Source: Salvia splendens (taxonomy: Eukaryota; Streptophyta; Magnoliopsida; Lamiales; Lamiaceae). From it: a stretch of DNA of 64,000 nucleotides. Below are positions 50,760 to 61,358 of this stretch, piece after piece (the first letter of the stretch is position 1; each line of letters begins with the position of its first letter). The translations under genes were made by a program, and so were the position numbers. The stretch lies in NCBI RefSeq assembly GCF_004379255.2, contig NC_056039.1, positions 34,423,883 to 34,487,882 of the forward strand, in the 5' to 3' direction. The notes below the pieces were generated by a model that saw only the letters and a program-made list of their open reading frames with translations, had not been told where the DNA came from and did not search any database.

Positions 50760-52297
50760 CATAACCTACCTATTTATAAAATTATGGAGTATAAATATTA
50801 AGAGGGCACCACTGTAATGTAGGATGTGACTATTTAAATAGATAAGGCAATTAAGGAAATATGCAATGAAAGATATGATTAATTAAGAAAAAGTTGTTGA
50901 CATGTTACAAAAATAATTTGTATGAATAAAGTAATTAAAGCAATAACTAAACAACTAGAAAAGGTAAAAGAAAAGATTTTTTATATATAAAGGAGGATAA
51001 GCACGTGGCGGCAAAGGAAAGCAACGGCAAAGGAAAGCAACAAAGTTTTGAGAGTTACCATACACGTCAGCTTAAACTTTGGGGGAAAGGTTTTAAACAA
51101 ATTTTATTTAGGCTTTTATTTGTTTTTTAATGAGCATTACACTGTTTCAACTTCCAACTTTCAATATAGTATAACAAATTAAAACGTAATACTCCTACTA
51201 CCATAGAAAATATTGGACCGGACCAAAACCAGTGCCTAAGGTTTTATTGCCCAGTTCAAATTTTTGTTCAAGATGGGCCATGAATATTAGGCCTAGCCGG
51301 GTTAAAACCTAGGAGTATATGCCTAGACTAAATTCCTATCGCTTCTTGGTAGTGAAATGCACGGAATTTATTGAAAATTTGGTCAAGTAAAAGAAATAAT
51401 AAGATTGAAAAAAAATTGTTCAAATATTGTTAAGTGAAGTTGAATAAATAGTACTAGTAGAAAGAAAAAGTTGGACAGAGAAATATAAAGAAGTTTCTAT
51501 CTAATAGTGGATGTGAGAGAGAATGCTAAACAAGTATAGCAAAGAAGTACATTTGCTATTGTAATTCGACAAGCATTCAATTCTCAAAAGTAGGTGAAAC
51601 AATGAAGAAACAACCTGCAATGAGGTAAAGACTGCGTTGTTTGTTGGTGCATCCTGAACAAGATCGGGTTTTCGCTTGCCAGATTCAGCAGAAAATAGGT
51701 TTCCTGCACATTTTGTAACCTAGGCAGCATGAGAAAAAATGAGGCTTCACACAGAAACCGGTTATGCTTGCCTACTGTAAGAGATAAACGCATAATACAA
51801 TAAACATTGAGCACTGTATGTATACTTGATGCAGAAGAGTTCATTAAGAAAAGGAAAGAGAAGTCACCGCTTCAAGCAAGAAAGGTTGAATGTTATGGAC
51901 ACCTTCCTCCCAGAGTTAAAATTAAAGAAACAAAGCATCAGATTAAAACGATCCACTGCAAATGAAAGCGACAAATTAAAAGGACACATAGTGCAGGGAT
52001 TCTAAAAATGTCCTAACGTGTATGAGGAACGTGTCCATTTCTTTTGCAAATCCAAGAGAATAGTATTTCATCTTCACTCCTCAAAGCTCTCAAACCAAAC
52101 ATCAAGCACTCATTTGTTTAATTATTCAAGTGTCTTGATGCAACAAAAACTCATCAACAGGTGCCTGTTTAGCTTTCAAACTACCACCCCAGAGAATTCT
52201 TAGTTGGAGTGCATACAGTACAACTATTGAGAACCCAATAGCATTAAGGTGTAAGGAGAACTACATAAGACGTTACAATAAACCAGAAAGCACTTAC
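50760..52297. other. Intergenic region; possible extra exon at 51617-51716
   Basis: On the minus strand 51617-51716 is bounded by an acceptor (CTGCCTAG) and a donor (CAG/GTTGTT). It reads open as VTKCAGNLFSAESGKRKPDL and on to VFTSLQ. It follows the KNL1-like exons but does not resemble the KNL1 C-terminus, and it joins them out of frame. I cannot assign it. The remainder shows nothing recognisable. Confidence 0.35.
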
Positions 52298-54904
52298 CTG
52301 ATAGTGGAGAAAAGCTTGACAGTGTCAGGTTTTGAAACTCAGTTTGTGCTGTTTGTACCTCCTCAACAACATCAAGTAAGGAACCTAGAAGTAAACTAGG
52401 TACCTGTGAAACAAAGAAAGATAAAGAGTAATAAGAAGAATTATCTTAAATATAACAAGTCACCTGTTACTTGAGTTTCGTGTACCAAGGTTTTTGTACC
52501 CACATACTTGTGAGCAGTCTCGGCGTTAAACACAAACCAAAGTGCTATGCAAGCATCCATATTTGGAAAATTCTGTGAAGCAGTAACAGTTTTGGCATCA
52601 AGATATTGAGTTGATAGCAACGCAGATTAAAAATCTCAAGTTCAATGCAGTATCACCTTTGTGATGTTTGTCTCATTCAACTTAAATGAGCTTCTGACAC
52701 TAGATTTAGGACCAACGATGAGTCTTATGCTGCAACATCAAATTAAATTGAAACATTGAGAGGCTGCAGTAAAGATACTTCTACTATCACAACATATGAA
52801 ATATATACCTCTGAATGATTAAGTCGAGGTGATTCAGGATAACATTGTGCTGACCATTTAAACTGGTCATCCCTTGGACCACCCGCACCTGGAAAAATAG
52901 AACACATTTTACTCCCACTTTGACATATAGTGGTCCCACTTTTTCAATTAAAAATGAACCACATAATTATTTCTCCCAGCTCCCGACAAGTTTCACAAGA
53001 CTGATTTGACATCTACACTCAAATTTCTCTCCAAAAATTCTAATAAAATCACCAAGTTTAGATATGAAATCATTACACCCTCCAAAATTCCCCAACAACC
53101 CCTCACAGGCCAGTAATATTGAATGTGTCATGTGGCCCGTGTATCTCATTTTATATACATTTACTATCATGTAATGTTCAGTGTGCAGTTGCCAGTCAAA
53201 GCTTTTGGCACAAGTTTTTAGTTGCTCTTACCACAGCAGTCTCCCCAGGCCCCAGCCATAACACACCATCACCTCCATTTTAATGAACAAACCAAGTGAC
53301 AACTAAATAAGAGAAGCAATGTAACAACTAAAGATATACAGAGAGCAACATCACTCTCGACCCACTACTGTTTTTTAAAAGTTAGGTGGCAATAATATGC
53401 ACCTGTGTATCCAGACGAATAAACCTATGAGGAGTCTTCTTTGCCAATTGTTCTGTGACCATAGTAATTGTCTCACCAACTCCAGGTTCAGCTTTCAATT
53501 TGCAGCATGAATGAAATATTCTTGTCAAGGTCAAAATCTTTTTATCTAAAGCTTCTAAGGTCAGCCTCATTGTAGTAGTCAGTTTATCATGGAAAACCTC
53601 GCAAAAAGAATACATCTCACTTTTCAAACATGATTTCACATATGTAGTAAATCAATCAGAGCTGAGATGAGCTTAATATGAAAATGATCAATCTTTTACA
53701 TATGTAGTAAATCAAGCTGAGCTGAGATGAGCTTCTTTCTAACCAATACCTCTATAGTTAATGATAGACTATTATAGACAGGTGTGAAACGGTTCACATC
53801 CCCTTCAGTATAATGCATGTGGTTGTCCGAGTGTCAGGCTGCAATTATTAAAACTGAACACCAGAAACTGTGTGCAGTTTCAAAATCGTGTGTGAATATG
53901 AGAACCAATTGCATATCACCTCTAGATGAAGAGGCACTTTACAAATTAAGTGGTACTGACAGGGGATATGAAGATCATGAATGTAAATGAGTCTGTTTTC
54001 TTCCAATTGCAATGAGTGTGGCAAAATCCAGGACAGCATCACAAGTTTCCAGTGTTGGAAAATTTCAGTACCAAACGCAGAAGCAACTAGATTGCTAACA
54101 GTCAGTGATCAACTTATTTGTTTCCAGTGGTGATGAGTAGAGTAATCACTTGGGGCATCACCCTTAGATCCTGTCTTTCTAAGAAGAAACTCAATATGGA
54201 TAGACAAATATTTTGATGGCAAAGGAAAAAACAATATACCCATTCGGACATGCAAGGGCAGCAAAGGTGGCAATTGAATCTGTGCAAGTGAAATTGTTTG
54301 TTTGAAACAATAACCTGATTCTAAAAATCATGAACGGAGATTATAGATTGCTAATTTAGCTGCCAGCTGATGAACCATAAAATTTTAAACAGTAAACACC
54401 ATTGATCACTAAAACAACAATCGAAAAGTAGATCCCATTATTCAATCACTAAGAAAACCAATCAACGAACACAATAAACCGACAGAAGAACACAGAAAAC
54501 AACCATAAAAATAGTCAGGCAATGAAACTCGCCATCATTCGAAGAGGCAGAACCCATCAAGCTCCCCCTGAGGAAAGAGATCTAATCGGCTTCAAAAACG
54601 ACCTTTGCATTTCCATTATCTCGTCTTCAAGGCTATCACCGCCATCATCCTCGCCAGCAAACACCTTACCACGCTCCGACAGCCCGCGTAACCTGAATCC
54701 AGTTGGCGAATCGTCCACCATTTTCGCAGTCTCCACCTGAGATGTCTCGTTGAACTCCTCATTACGGTCGAAGAAGTAAACGGATGTCATCTCAGCAAAG
54801 CTCACCCTGTGAACCCGCTTTTTGTTCAGAGCCACCGTGTCGGAGTTCTCAGCCGCCATGTGACGGCGGTCTCCATCGGCGTTGTTTTCCTCCTTGGAAT
54901 CCAT
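52298..54904 (-). pseudogene. KNL1/Spc105-like kinetochore scaffold, internally deleted copy
   Basis: The first exon (from ATG at 54904) begins MDSKEENNADGDRRHMAAEN and contains KKRVHRVSFAEMTSVYFFDR. The RVSF string is the PP1 docking motif of KNL1. After FLKPIRSLSSGG the frame hits TGA, while the natural continuation GSLMGSASSNDG lies one frame away, so a 1-bp loss is likely. Downstream minus-strand exons fit the KNL1 C-terminal coiled coil and RWD region: 53403-53639 (VKSCLKSEMYSFCEVFHDKL to HRFIRLDTQ), near 53232-53275, about 52810-52893 (SLNGQHNVILNHLDLIIQR), about 52658-52733 (VGPKSSVRSSFKLNETNITK), about 52500-52572 (NFPNMDACIALWFVF) and 52298-52403 (PSLLLGSLLDVVEEVQTAQT). The giant central exon that normally carries the MELT-like repeats is absent; only about 0.9 kb of non-coding DNA lies between. 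The final RWD exon is also not found. The family call is from motifs and exon order. Confidence 0.66.
53637..53738. repeat. Short tandem repeat, period about 60 bp
   Basis: ACATATGTAGTAAATCAA followed by GAGCTGAGATGAGCTT occurs at about 53636-53672 and again at 53697-53732. It lies at the broken upstream edge of the KNL1-like coiled-coil exon. Confidence 0.75.
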
Positions 54905-57052
54905 GACAAAAACCTCTAAATTACTTGGAATTTTTTGTGGCGTTTCCCACCGATTGGAGCTAGGGCTTTTGCATTTCCCAGTTTTGGAGGGAAGGGAAAG
55001 AGGATGCGGATTTTTATATTTTTGAATGATGAAGGGGTATCAACTTTTGGAAATTGCATTTTTTACCCCTAGAGTTGTAAGAAAATGAAAAATGGCTGGT
55101 GAGTTGATGATTATTGATTAATTGGAAAAGATGGACATAATTAGCGGGTGATTTAATTAGATTTGGAAACTGATCCATTGTGAATGAAGGGTGGGATGTG
55201 GGAATATTCGAAGTTTGGAGACATTGTCTGAATTGAAACACATCACTCATTTCTGTTTGCAAGAATGATGCAACTATATTGCTATGCCATTTGATTTCAT
55301 CAAGTATCTCGTACTTATGTTTAACACTTTGATGTTTCATTTTATGGTTCACTAATCATCAAAGGCTCGATAAGTCCAACTTGACTGAATCAAAATAACA
55401 AAATTTCCAGGCCACAATTCCACCAACCTGACCAAAAAATAGCTTTGTATGCATGAAAAAAGGTTTCCATATTACAATTAGTCCACATAGTTGAGTTTGT
55501 GCATGTACGATTGAACTTCACACTGTTTCTTAGACTCAAAACAAGTGCCAGTATTATAGAACTAAGATATTGGGACTCACAAAACTAAACTACGGATGTC
55601 ATCCCCGGCAAACACGAAAAAACTAGAGCAGACGGTTTTCTCCTCTCACAACTTGAACAACAAGATCATCGCCCATACAGTGTACGCCAAGTCTCTTTGC
55701 TATCCCTTGAATTGAAGTCTTGGTTGGACTTTGGACCATCTTTTCTTTGGAGCATGTAAGAGACGAAATATTGGCCAAGTGCACTCCAATCTGGCATGTT
55801 ACATGTCAAAAGCACTCTTTCGAATCAAAATTAAGAATAGTCTATGAAGAAGTAAAGCTAGTTTGACAAAAGAAGATAAGGGCCATGGTTTGATCAAGAA
55901 AGGTAAGTATGGTGAACACGTTCTAGTTTTATTTAGAAAATATGTTTCCATAGCATTGAATAGAACACATCCTCCTGTTTATGCTCGATGATACGATAAC
56001 TCTTAGCATTCAAGTCTAAAACCAAACAATACGAAACTCGAGCATATAGACCACTATATAACTCAGCAAGATATGGAAAAAACCATAGTACCTCGAGATC
56101 CTCTTTAGAGTTTTTACATGATGTGCACTGACCGGTTACACCAATCATCACAACTGTTGGGAGTTTCATGACATTTACCAAATGAAGCAACAAGGCCAAC
56201 TCATGTAAAATCTGAGATATAACGGTGGTGACTGTTGCAATCTGGAGCTCAATAACTCAGATGGATCTGTTTCTGGGCCCAATGGCCAATCTCATGCCAT
56301 AGAGTGAACCTTATCACTTTTTCCAATCATATCTGTTTTCTTCTTAAAACCTTAGATTCTGCACGACGAAAGTGACTACTAGTGTTGGCACATTACATCT
56401 CCAGTGAATGTCAACAAAACTTAATTCAGAGCACAAGCTGAGACTGGAGGCCCATAGTTATCCAACAGCAAATAGACACCTAAGTTTGTACCAACGGTTT
56501 GGAACGTTAGTTAGGCCGGAACTCAGAGAATCATTAAACAATAAAAGTGCACAAGCCAGAGATTATTGTGAATTGTGATTCTGCATTTTACGTTTCTGGT
56601 GTTATGTAACCGTAGATTGCAAAAACATCCAGTATTTTAGAACAAAATTGATCTAGTAGAACATCAATTATCAAATCAAAAGTAATAAAATTAAAAAAAA
56701 AACTAATAACCACCAATTTCAACGGCTATTGATCTTCAAACATAATCAATTTCACTAAAACTATACCAACCAACTACATTGTATCCAAGAGAAAATGATC
56801 CAATATCTAAGTTGCTATTATATGTAGGCTGTTAGTTTACTTTTTTTTAATGAAATTGCTCTTCATTCTTATCGAAGGGTACAAGTATTCATAATACAAT
56901 GATAATCATAGATGTCAATCGAGGTATTATTGCCTTTGAAGTTACAGTAACAACAGCATCAATGGGAGCTCAAACAATAATCATACTTATATGGAGTATA
57001 ACTAATGATTCAGTTTTAGCTTTAAAAATAGATGCAGCATAACTATCCTGAT
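54905..57052. other. Intergenic DNA without a supported gene
   Basis: Short open frames exist but show no recognisable domain, codon pattern or splice structure. A minus-strand frame at 55933-56199 (TVVMIGVTGQCTSCKNSKED) was examined and could not be assigned. Confidence 0.4.
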
Positions 57053-57243
57053 CTATTTGAATACCAGATTGTGACAGGTTCTATCGCATGGGTATGCACA
57101 GTCGACAGCCTTGACAGTAGCTCGATCGAAGTACCAATCTCCAACAGCAAGTGCAACGGGCTTGTTGTTAATTATGGGAGAATCATCGGCAAACCAAGTA
57201 TCCTGCCTTTCCGACTGGCAATGAGCAAAACAAGAATTTAAAA
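57053..57243 (-). pseudogene. Isolated last exon of a pectin acetylesterase
   Basis: The minus strand reads [20 protein letters not shown], then [20 protein letters not shown], then [15 protein letters not shown] and a stop at 57053-57055. The NSCFAHCQ block, AVGDWYFDR and the DCxYPCDxTCHN ending are the C-terminal signature of plant pectin acetylesterases (family CE13), which remove acetyl groups from wall pectin. Upstream on this strand only a microsatellite and the start of the opposite-strand GT47 gene are found, so the catalytic Ser and Asp regions are missing. It is a gene fragment. Confidence 0.75.
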
Positions 57244-57319
57244 ATAATCCATTCTGTTTCTAGCCTGAAAAGCCTCGAACGGCACTCAGCATATGATTCC
57301 TGTTTAGAGTAAAAGGCTT

Positions 57320-57320
<1 letters not shown>

Positions 57321-57386
<66 letters not shown>
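57321..57386. repeat. Compound (CT)n(CA)n microsatellite
   Basis: About 43 bp of CT units are followed directly by about 22 bp of CA units. It ends some 14 bp before the first ATG of the GT47 gene. Confidence 0.95.
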
Positions 57387-57399
57387 CTTCCCTTTCTAA

Positions 57400-59314
57400 A
57401 TGTGGCCATCAAGAAAGTCACATTGGTCTTCATACTTTTCAATCTCACCTTCTGCATTGGCTTTCATACTTTTAACACCTTTGCTTCTCATTTCCTTCAT
57501 TGCGTTCGATTTGGGCCCTCGCAAATCGCTAGTGACGTTGTTTTCTTGGAAGTCGCTAGGGTTTCTAAGCTCGTTCAAATTCAATTCATCTTACAATACT
57601 CATAACGATCATGAGAATAGCAACTTGAACAAGGTCTCCGATGCTGTAGTGTTGAGACGCCCAGCACATTCTAACCTAATAGTAAGTTTATATTATAGTA
57701 TGTTACTACTTTTTTTAATTAAATCTATATGTGTGTTACTTTGGTACCAAACTAAGTATTTTTCATTTTCTAGAGAAAAGAGGAGTCGTCGCAGCCAAAC
57801 CACGACTTATCAAATGCGGAAACGCGAGGATTTGTGAATAGTGGGCTACATAGACGGTATAGCCGATTAGAGAAGAATGAAGCGGTTTTAGCCAAAGCAC
57901 GACTTTCAATTAGAGAGGCTGCTAAAAATAGAAGCTTAGTCCCATCAATTGTTGAACACGACTCTCAACGTGTTTCATAGGTATGATTAATGGGTTCTCT
58001 CGGAATTGAGCTTGATCGAACTTCTTAGCTAGTGAAGTGTCGATCTCATATAAATTAACATGTGCACAAAAGAAGACTATAAGCTTAATTTAACGGTATA
58101 AATGAAAACATATATAGGAAAAGGTTGTCAAAAAGGTAAGAAATGAAAACATATATAGGAAAAGATAAATAAAGGGAAAATCCAATCCTAACCCTAACCC
58201 TAACCCTAACAAGCCTAGTTTGGGTGCATGAGCTACATAGAAATGGAGAATGTGTTCAAGGTGTACGTATACGAAGAAGGGGAAGCTCCGGTATTCCATG
58301 GCGGGCCTTGCCGGAGCATATACTCCTCGGAGGGAAGGTTCATTCATGAGATAGAGAAGGGGGGTCGATTTCAAACCAAGGATCCTGAAGAAGCTCATGT
58401 GTATTTCATGCCTTTTAGTGTGGTTGCGATGGTTCAATATCTGTACGAACCCGAGTCATTTGACATTACTCCCATTGGCACCACCCTTGTGGATTATGTC
58501 CAAAGCATCTCCCACAAGCATCCCTTCTGGAATCGAAGCCTTGGGGCTGATCATTTCATGCTCTCCTGTCATGATTGGGTATGTCTACTACGTCTCTCGA
58601 GTACCACTTGTAATATTAGATTATGTTTGATGGTATATATGACAGGGGCCCCACTCGAGCTCTTACGTCCCGCTCATGTACAATAACTCGATCCGAGTTT
58701 TATGCAACGCCAACACGTCCGAGGGGTTCAACCCCCTCAAGGACGTAACCTTGCCCGAGATCAACCTCAAGACGGGCGAGGTGACGGGCCTCCTTGGGGG
58801 GCCGCCAGCCAAGGAGAGGTCCATCCTGGCCTTCTTCGCGGGTGGCCTACACGGCCACATTCGGCACCTCCTCCTCGAGCAATGGGAGGGGAGAGACGCG
58901 GACGTGTGAGTCTATCAGAAGCTCCCGGACAACCTCAGCTACGAGACAATGCTGAGGAACAGCAAGTACTGCCTCTGCCCGAGCGGGTATGAGGTGGCCA
59001 GCCCGCGGGTGGTGGAGGCCGTCTACTCGGAGTGCGTCCCCGTGTTGATCTCCAAGAGCTACGTGCCGCCGTTTAGCGACGTGCTCAACTGGAAGAAGTT
59101 TGCCGTTGTGATTGATGTGGATGATATAGGTAAGATCAAGGAGATTTTGTCTGGGATTTCTGAGGCTAAGTATTTAAAGATGCAGCAGAGGGTGAAGCAA
59201 GTGCAAAGGCATTTTGTGGTCAATCCAACACCCGACAGATTTGATTTGTTTCATATGATTCTGCATTCTGTTTGGCTTAGGAGATTGAACTTGAAACTAC
59301 GTCCTTCTCTCTAA
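57400..59314 (+). pseudogene. Exostosin-type GT47 glycosyltransferase with a frameshift and a nonsense codon
   Basis: Exons are about 57400-57681, 57774-57980, 58233-58578 and 58646-59314. The N-terminus has a type II signal anchor (SALAFILLTPLLLISFIAFD) after a short basic cytosolic end. The catalytic part reads VFKVYVYEEGEAPVFHGGPC, NRSLGADHFMLSCHDW, then [41 protein letters not shown] and VPPFSDVLNWKKFAV, a standard plant exostosin domain of the Golgi. Two breaks are seen. At the end of exon 2 the open frame gives SQRVS and TAG at 57978-57980, whereas the conserved VFH before SYIEME is in another frame. A TGA at 58907-58909 replaces the conserved Arg before VYQKLPDN. Apart from these the gene looks well kept. 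The substrate is unknown. Confidence 0.82.
58187..58210. repeat. Interstitial telomere-type repeat in a GT47 intron
   Basis: Four units of the plant telomere repeat (CCCTAAA-like but read here as CCTAAC/CCCTAA, 6 bp) lie just before the acceptor of GT47 exon 3. The unit is CCCTAA rather than the usual plant CCCTAAA. Confidence 0.85.
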
Positions 59315-59338
59315 GCTTTCATCTTTACTTTCATTTTA

Positions 59339-59697
59339 GGGGTTTTTTCTTTTTTTGTTCTAGAACACAATTGTCATTCCTCTAGTGTACTGGACTTTTT
59401 TTTTGTTCCGGCTTTGGGAGAGACGCATGACCCTCATGCGTCTCCTTTTTAATGAAACGCATGATGATTATGCGTCTTTGTGAGGGACATGCGTCTCTCA
59501 ATTTTTTCGAATTGTGAGATTGCAGTGGCAAAACACCCGACCGGGTGATTTGCACAAAGACGCATAATCGTCATGCGTTTTATTAAAAGGTGACGCATGA
59601 GGGTCATGCGTCTCTCCCAAAACCGAAACAAAAAAAAAGTCCAGTACACTCGAGGAATGACAATCGTGGTTTAGAACAAAAAAATAAAAAAAAACCC
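59339..59697. mobile_element. Foldback MULE-type MITE with exact 9-bp target duplication
   Basis: TTCATTTTA flanks the element exactly (59330-59338 and 59698-59706). The two halves form one long hairpin. Shared arm blocks include a T-rich end GGGTTTTTT (allowing small slips), GTGTACTGGACTTTTTTT and GGGAGAGACGCATGACCCTC. Inside each arm are smaller palindromes of the type GACGCATGAnnnTCATGCGTC. It starts 24 bp after the GT47 stop codon, so it would lie in the 3' UTR. Confidence 0.9.
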
Positions 59698-59706
59698 TTC
59701 ATTTTA

Positions 59707-60297
59707 GTTAATGGGTACAACAAAAATATATGTGTAATGTGTTTCTGTGGTGGGAGATTGAGCTTCAAAGAATTTTAAGTGGAGATACTTATACCCAAAA
59801 TCTACTTAAAGTCATATTGTCGTTTATAGAATCACTATAAAAAACTTTTATCTTTTAATAATGCAAAAGAAAGTGTCTATAAAATTAAGGAAAAGTTAAC
59901 TTGGATCTTTTACTCTTTTTTATAACGTTTTCATTTAAGTCTCCTTATTTTTATTGGAACACCAACAATAATTAGTACGATTTTTGAAGCGTTGTTGTAG
60001 TGAATTTTAAGTGGAGATACTTATAATTTGCAACATTGTAGTTGCTATTCAAAAATTAAAATTCCAGATACTCCTACCATAAGAGAAATTTGACCAGTCA
60101 AACTCGTGTGTATTGAGTAAGTACGACTATTAAGAATGTACTGACTTATATTATAAATAGTGGAGTATATTAATAAGGATTAGCAAATACGTTGTGAATA
60201 GAGGAAATGATAAATTATGTTGTCGGAAGAATAAATAAATTTATATATTATGTGGAATATATTGTTGAAGTAAACTGATCGAATTGATGATGCAATC
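59707..60297. other. Intergenic spacer between the MULE-MITE and the TRIM
   Basis: This is AT-rich DNA. The 15-mer AAGTGGAGATACTTA occurs at about 59778 and 60008. No gene is seen. The CAATC target site of the TRIM ends it. Confidence 0.4.
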
Positions 60298-60798
60298 TGT
60301 TGGCAATTGAAACTAAAAATATAACATATAACTGTCCCACATCGGTGTCAAGATAAAACTGAAACTAGTATATAAGTCTCATGGGCCCCTCCTCCTATCA
60401 CCAATTGGTTTTAGGATGGAACCCACAGATTTCTATCATGGTATCAGAGCGGGTCGCCGACTGTGGGTCAAATTTAACTGACCCAGCAGTATATCTGGGC
60501 CGAACCCGAAAAAAATGACTGACCCAGCAGTATATCTGGACTTAAAAATTTGGGCCAAGTGGTCCAACCGATCGAAAAAAAAATTGGACCGATTGTCCAA
60601 TCGATTAGAAAAAAGTCCAACCCCTCCAAGGTTCACCTTGAAGGGTTTGAGGGAGGGTGTTGGCAATTGAAACTAAAAATATAACATATAACTGTCCCAC
60701 ATCGGTGTCAAGATAAAACTGAAACTAGTATATAAGTCTCATGGGCCCCTCCTCCTATCACCAATTGGTTTTAGGATGGAACCCACAGATTTCTATCA
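60298..60798 (+). mobile_element. Complete TRIM (miniature LTR retrotransposon)
   Basis: Two direct repeats of 141 bp (60298-60438 and 60658-60798) begin TGTTGGCAATTGAAAC, end TTTCTATCA, and I see no difference between them. Directly after the left repeat is TGGTATCAGAGC (60439-60450), the primer binding site complementary to initiator methionine tRNA. A purine-rich tract (TTTGAGGGAGGG) precedes the right repeat. The target duplication CAATC lies at both sides (60293-60297 and 60799-60803). The 219-bp interior has no coding capacity. This is the full TRIM design, and identical LTRs point to recent insertion. Confidence 0.93.
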
Positions 60799-60817
60799 CA
60801 ATCCATAATAGCACGTA

Positions 60818-61019
60818 ACTCCTCTGTTCCATTAAATATGCAACATTTGAGAATCGGCACAAGATTTTATGTAATGTTGTTTTGTGTGTTAATGAAGAGA
60901 GAGTAAAGTAAGAGAGATGAAAAAATAGAGATAGAATCGTATCCATTTTATGAAACGTTTCATTTTTAATTGGACAATCCAAAAAGAAAAACGTTTCGTA
61001 TTTAATGGGATAGAGGGAG
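60818..61019. mobile_element. Stowaway-like MITE
   Basis: The left end CTCCTCTGTTCCATTAAATA and the right end read inward CTCCCTCTATCCCATTAAAT are imperfect inverted repeats. TA lies at or next to both outer borders. It is about 200 bp long, non-coding, and follows the TRIM by about 15 bp. Confidence 0.75.
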
Positions 61020-61358
61020 TATGTTTTATTCATATATGTTTACTTTAATTCAAACAATTTACAAATTATATGTATAAAAATAAAAGTTTGATTATGTTAT
61101 TTTATTAATTTAGTTGAAATTATAAAAAATAAATAAGGACACCAATAATAATATTCATGGTACCAAGAGAGAACTCACTCCGAATACAACTAGCATTGCC
61201 TCTATTTGTTGAGTCAAAAAATTAATGGTTTAAGCATTGTGCAACATTACGTATCTAAGAAATACTCTTGCTCTAAATACACCGTACGTTAAAATATCCG
61301 ACCCACAAAGTTTTTTACTCGTGTTTACTAGCTCATCAGCCACTTAACTGTAATGAGG
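61020..61358. other. Spacer before the copia element
   Basis: This is AT-rich non-coding DNA with nothing recognised. Confidence 0.4.

Noticed and set aside
55933..56199. 88-codon minus-strand frame
   Set aside because: There is no family match and no splice or promoter context; the conserved-looking Cys pair CTSC is not enough.
54905..57052. Search for the missing upstream exons of the pectin acetylesterase or missing KNL1 parts
   Set aside because: This region lies on the wrong side of both relics, and no matching peptide was seen on either strand.
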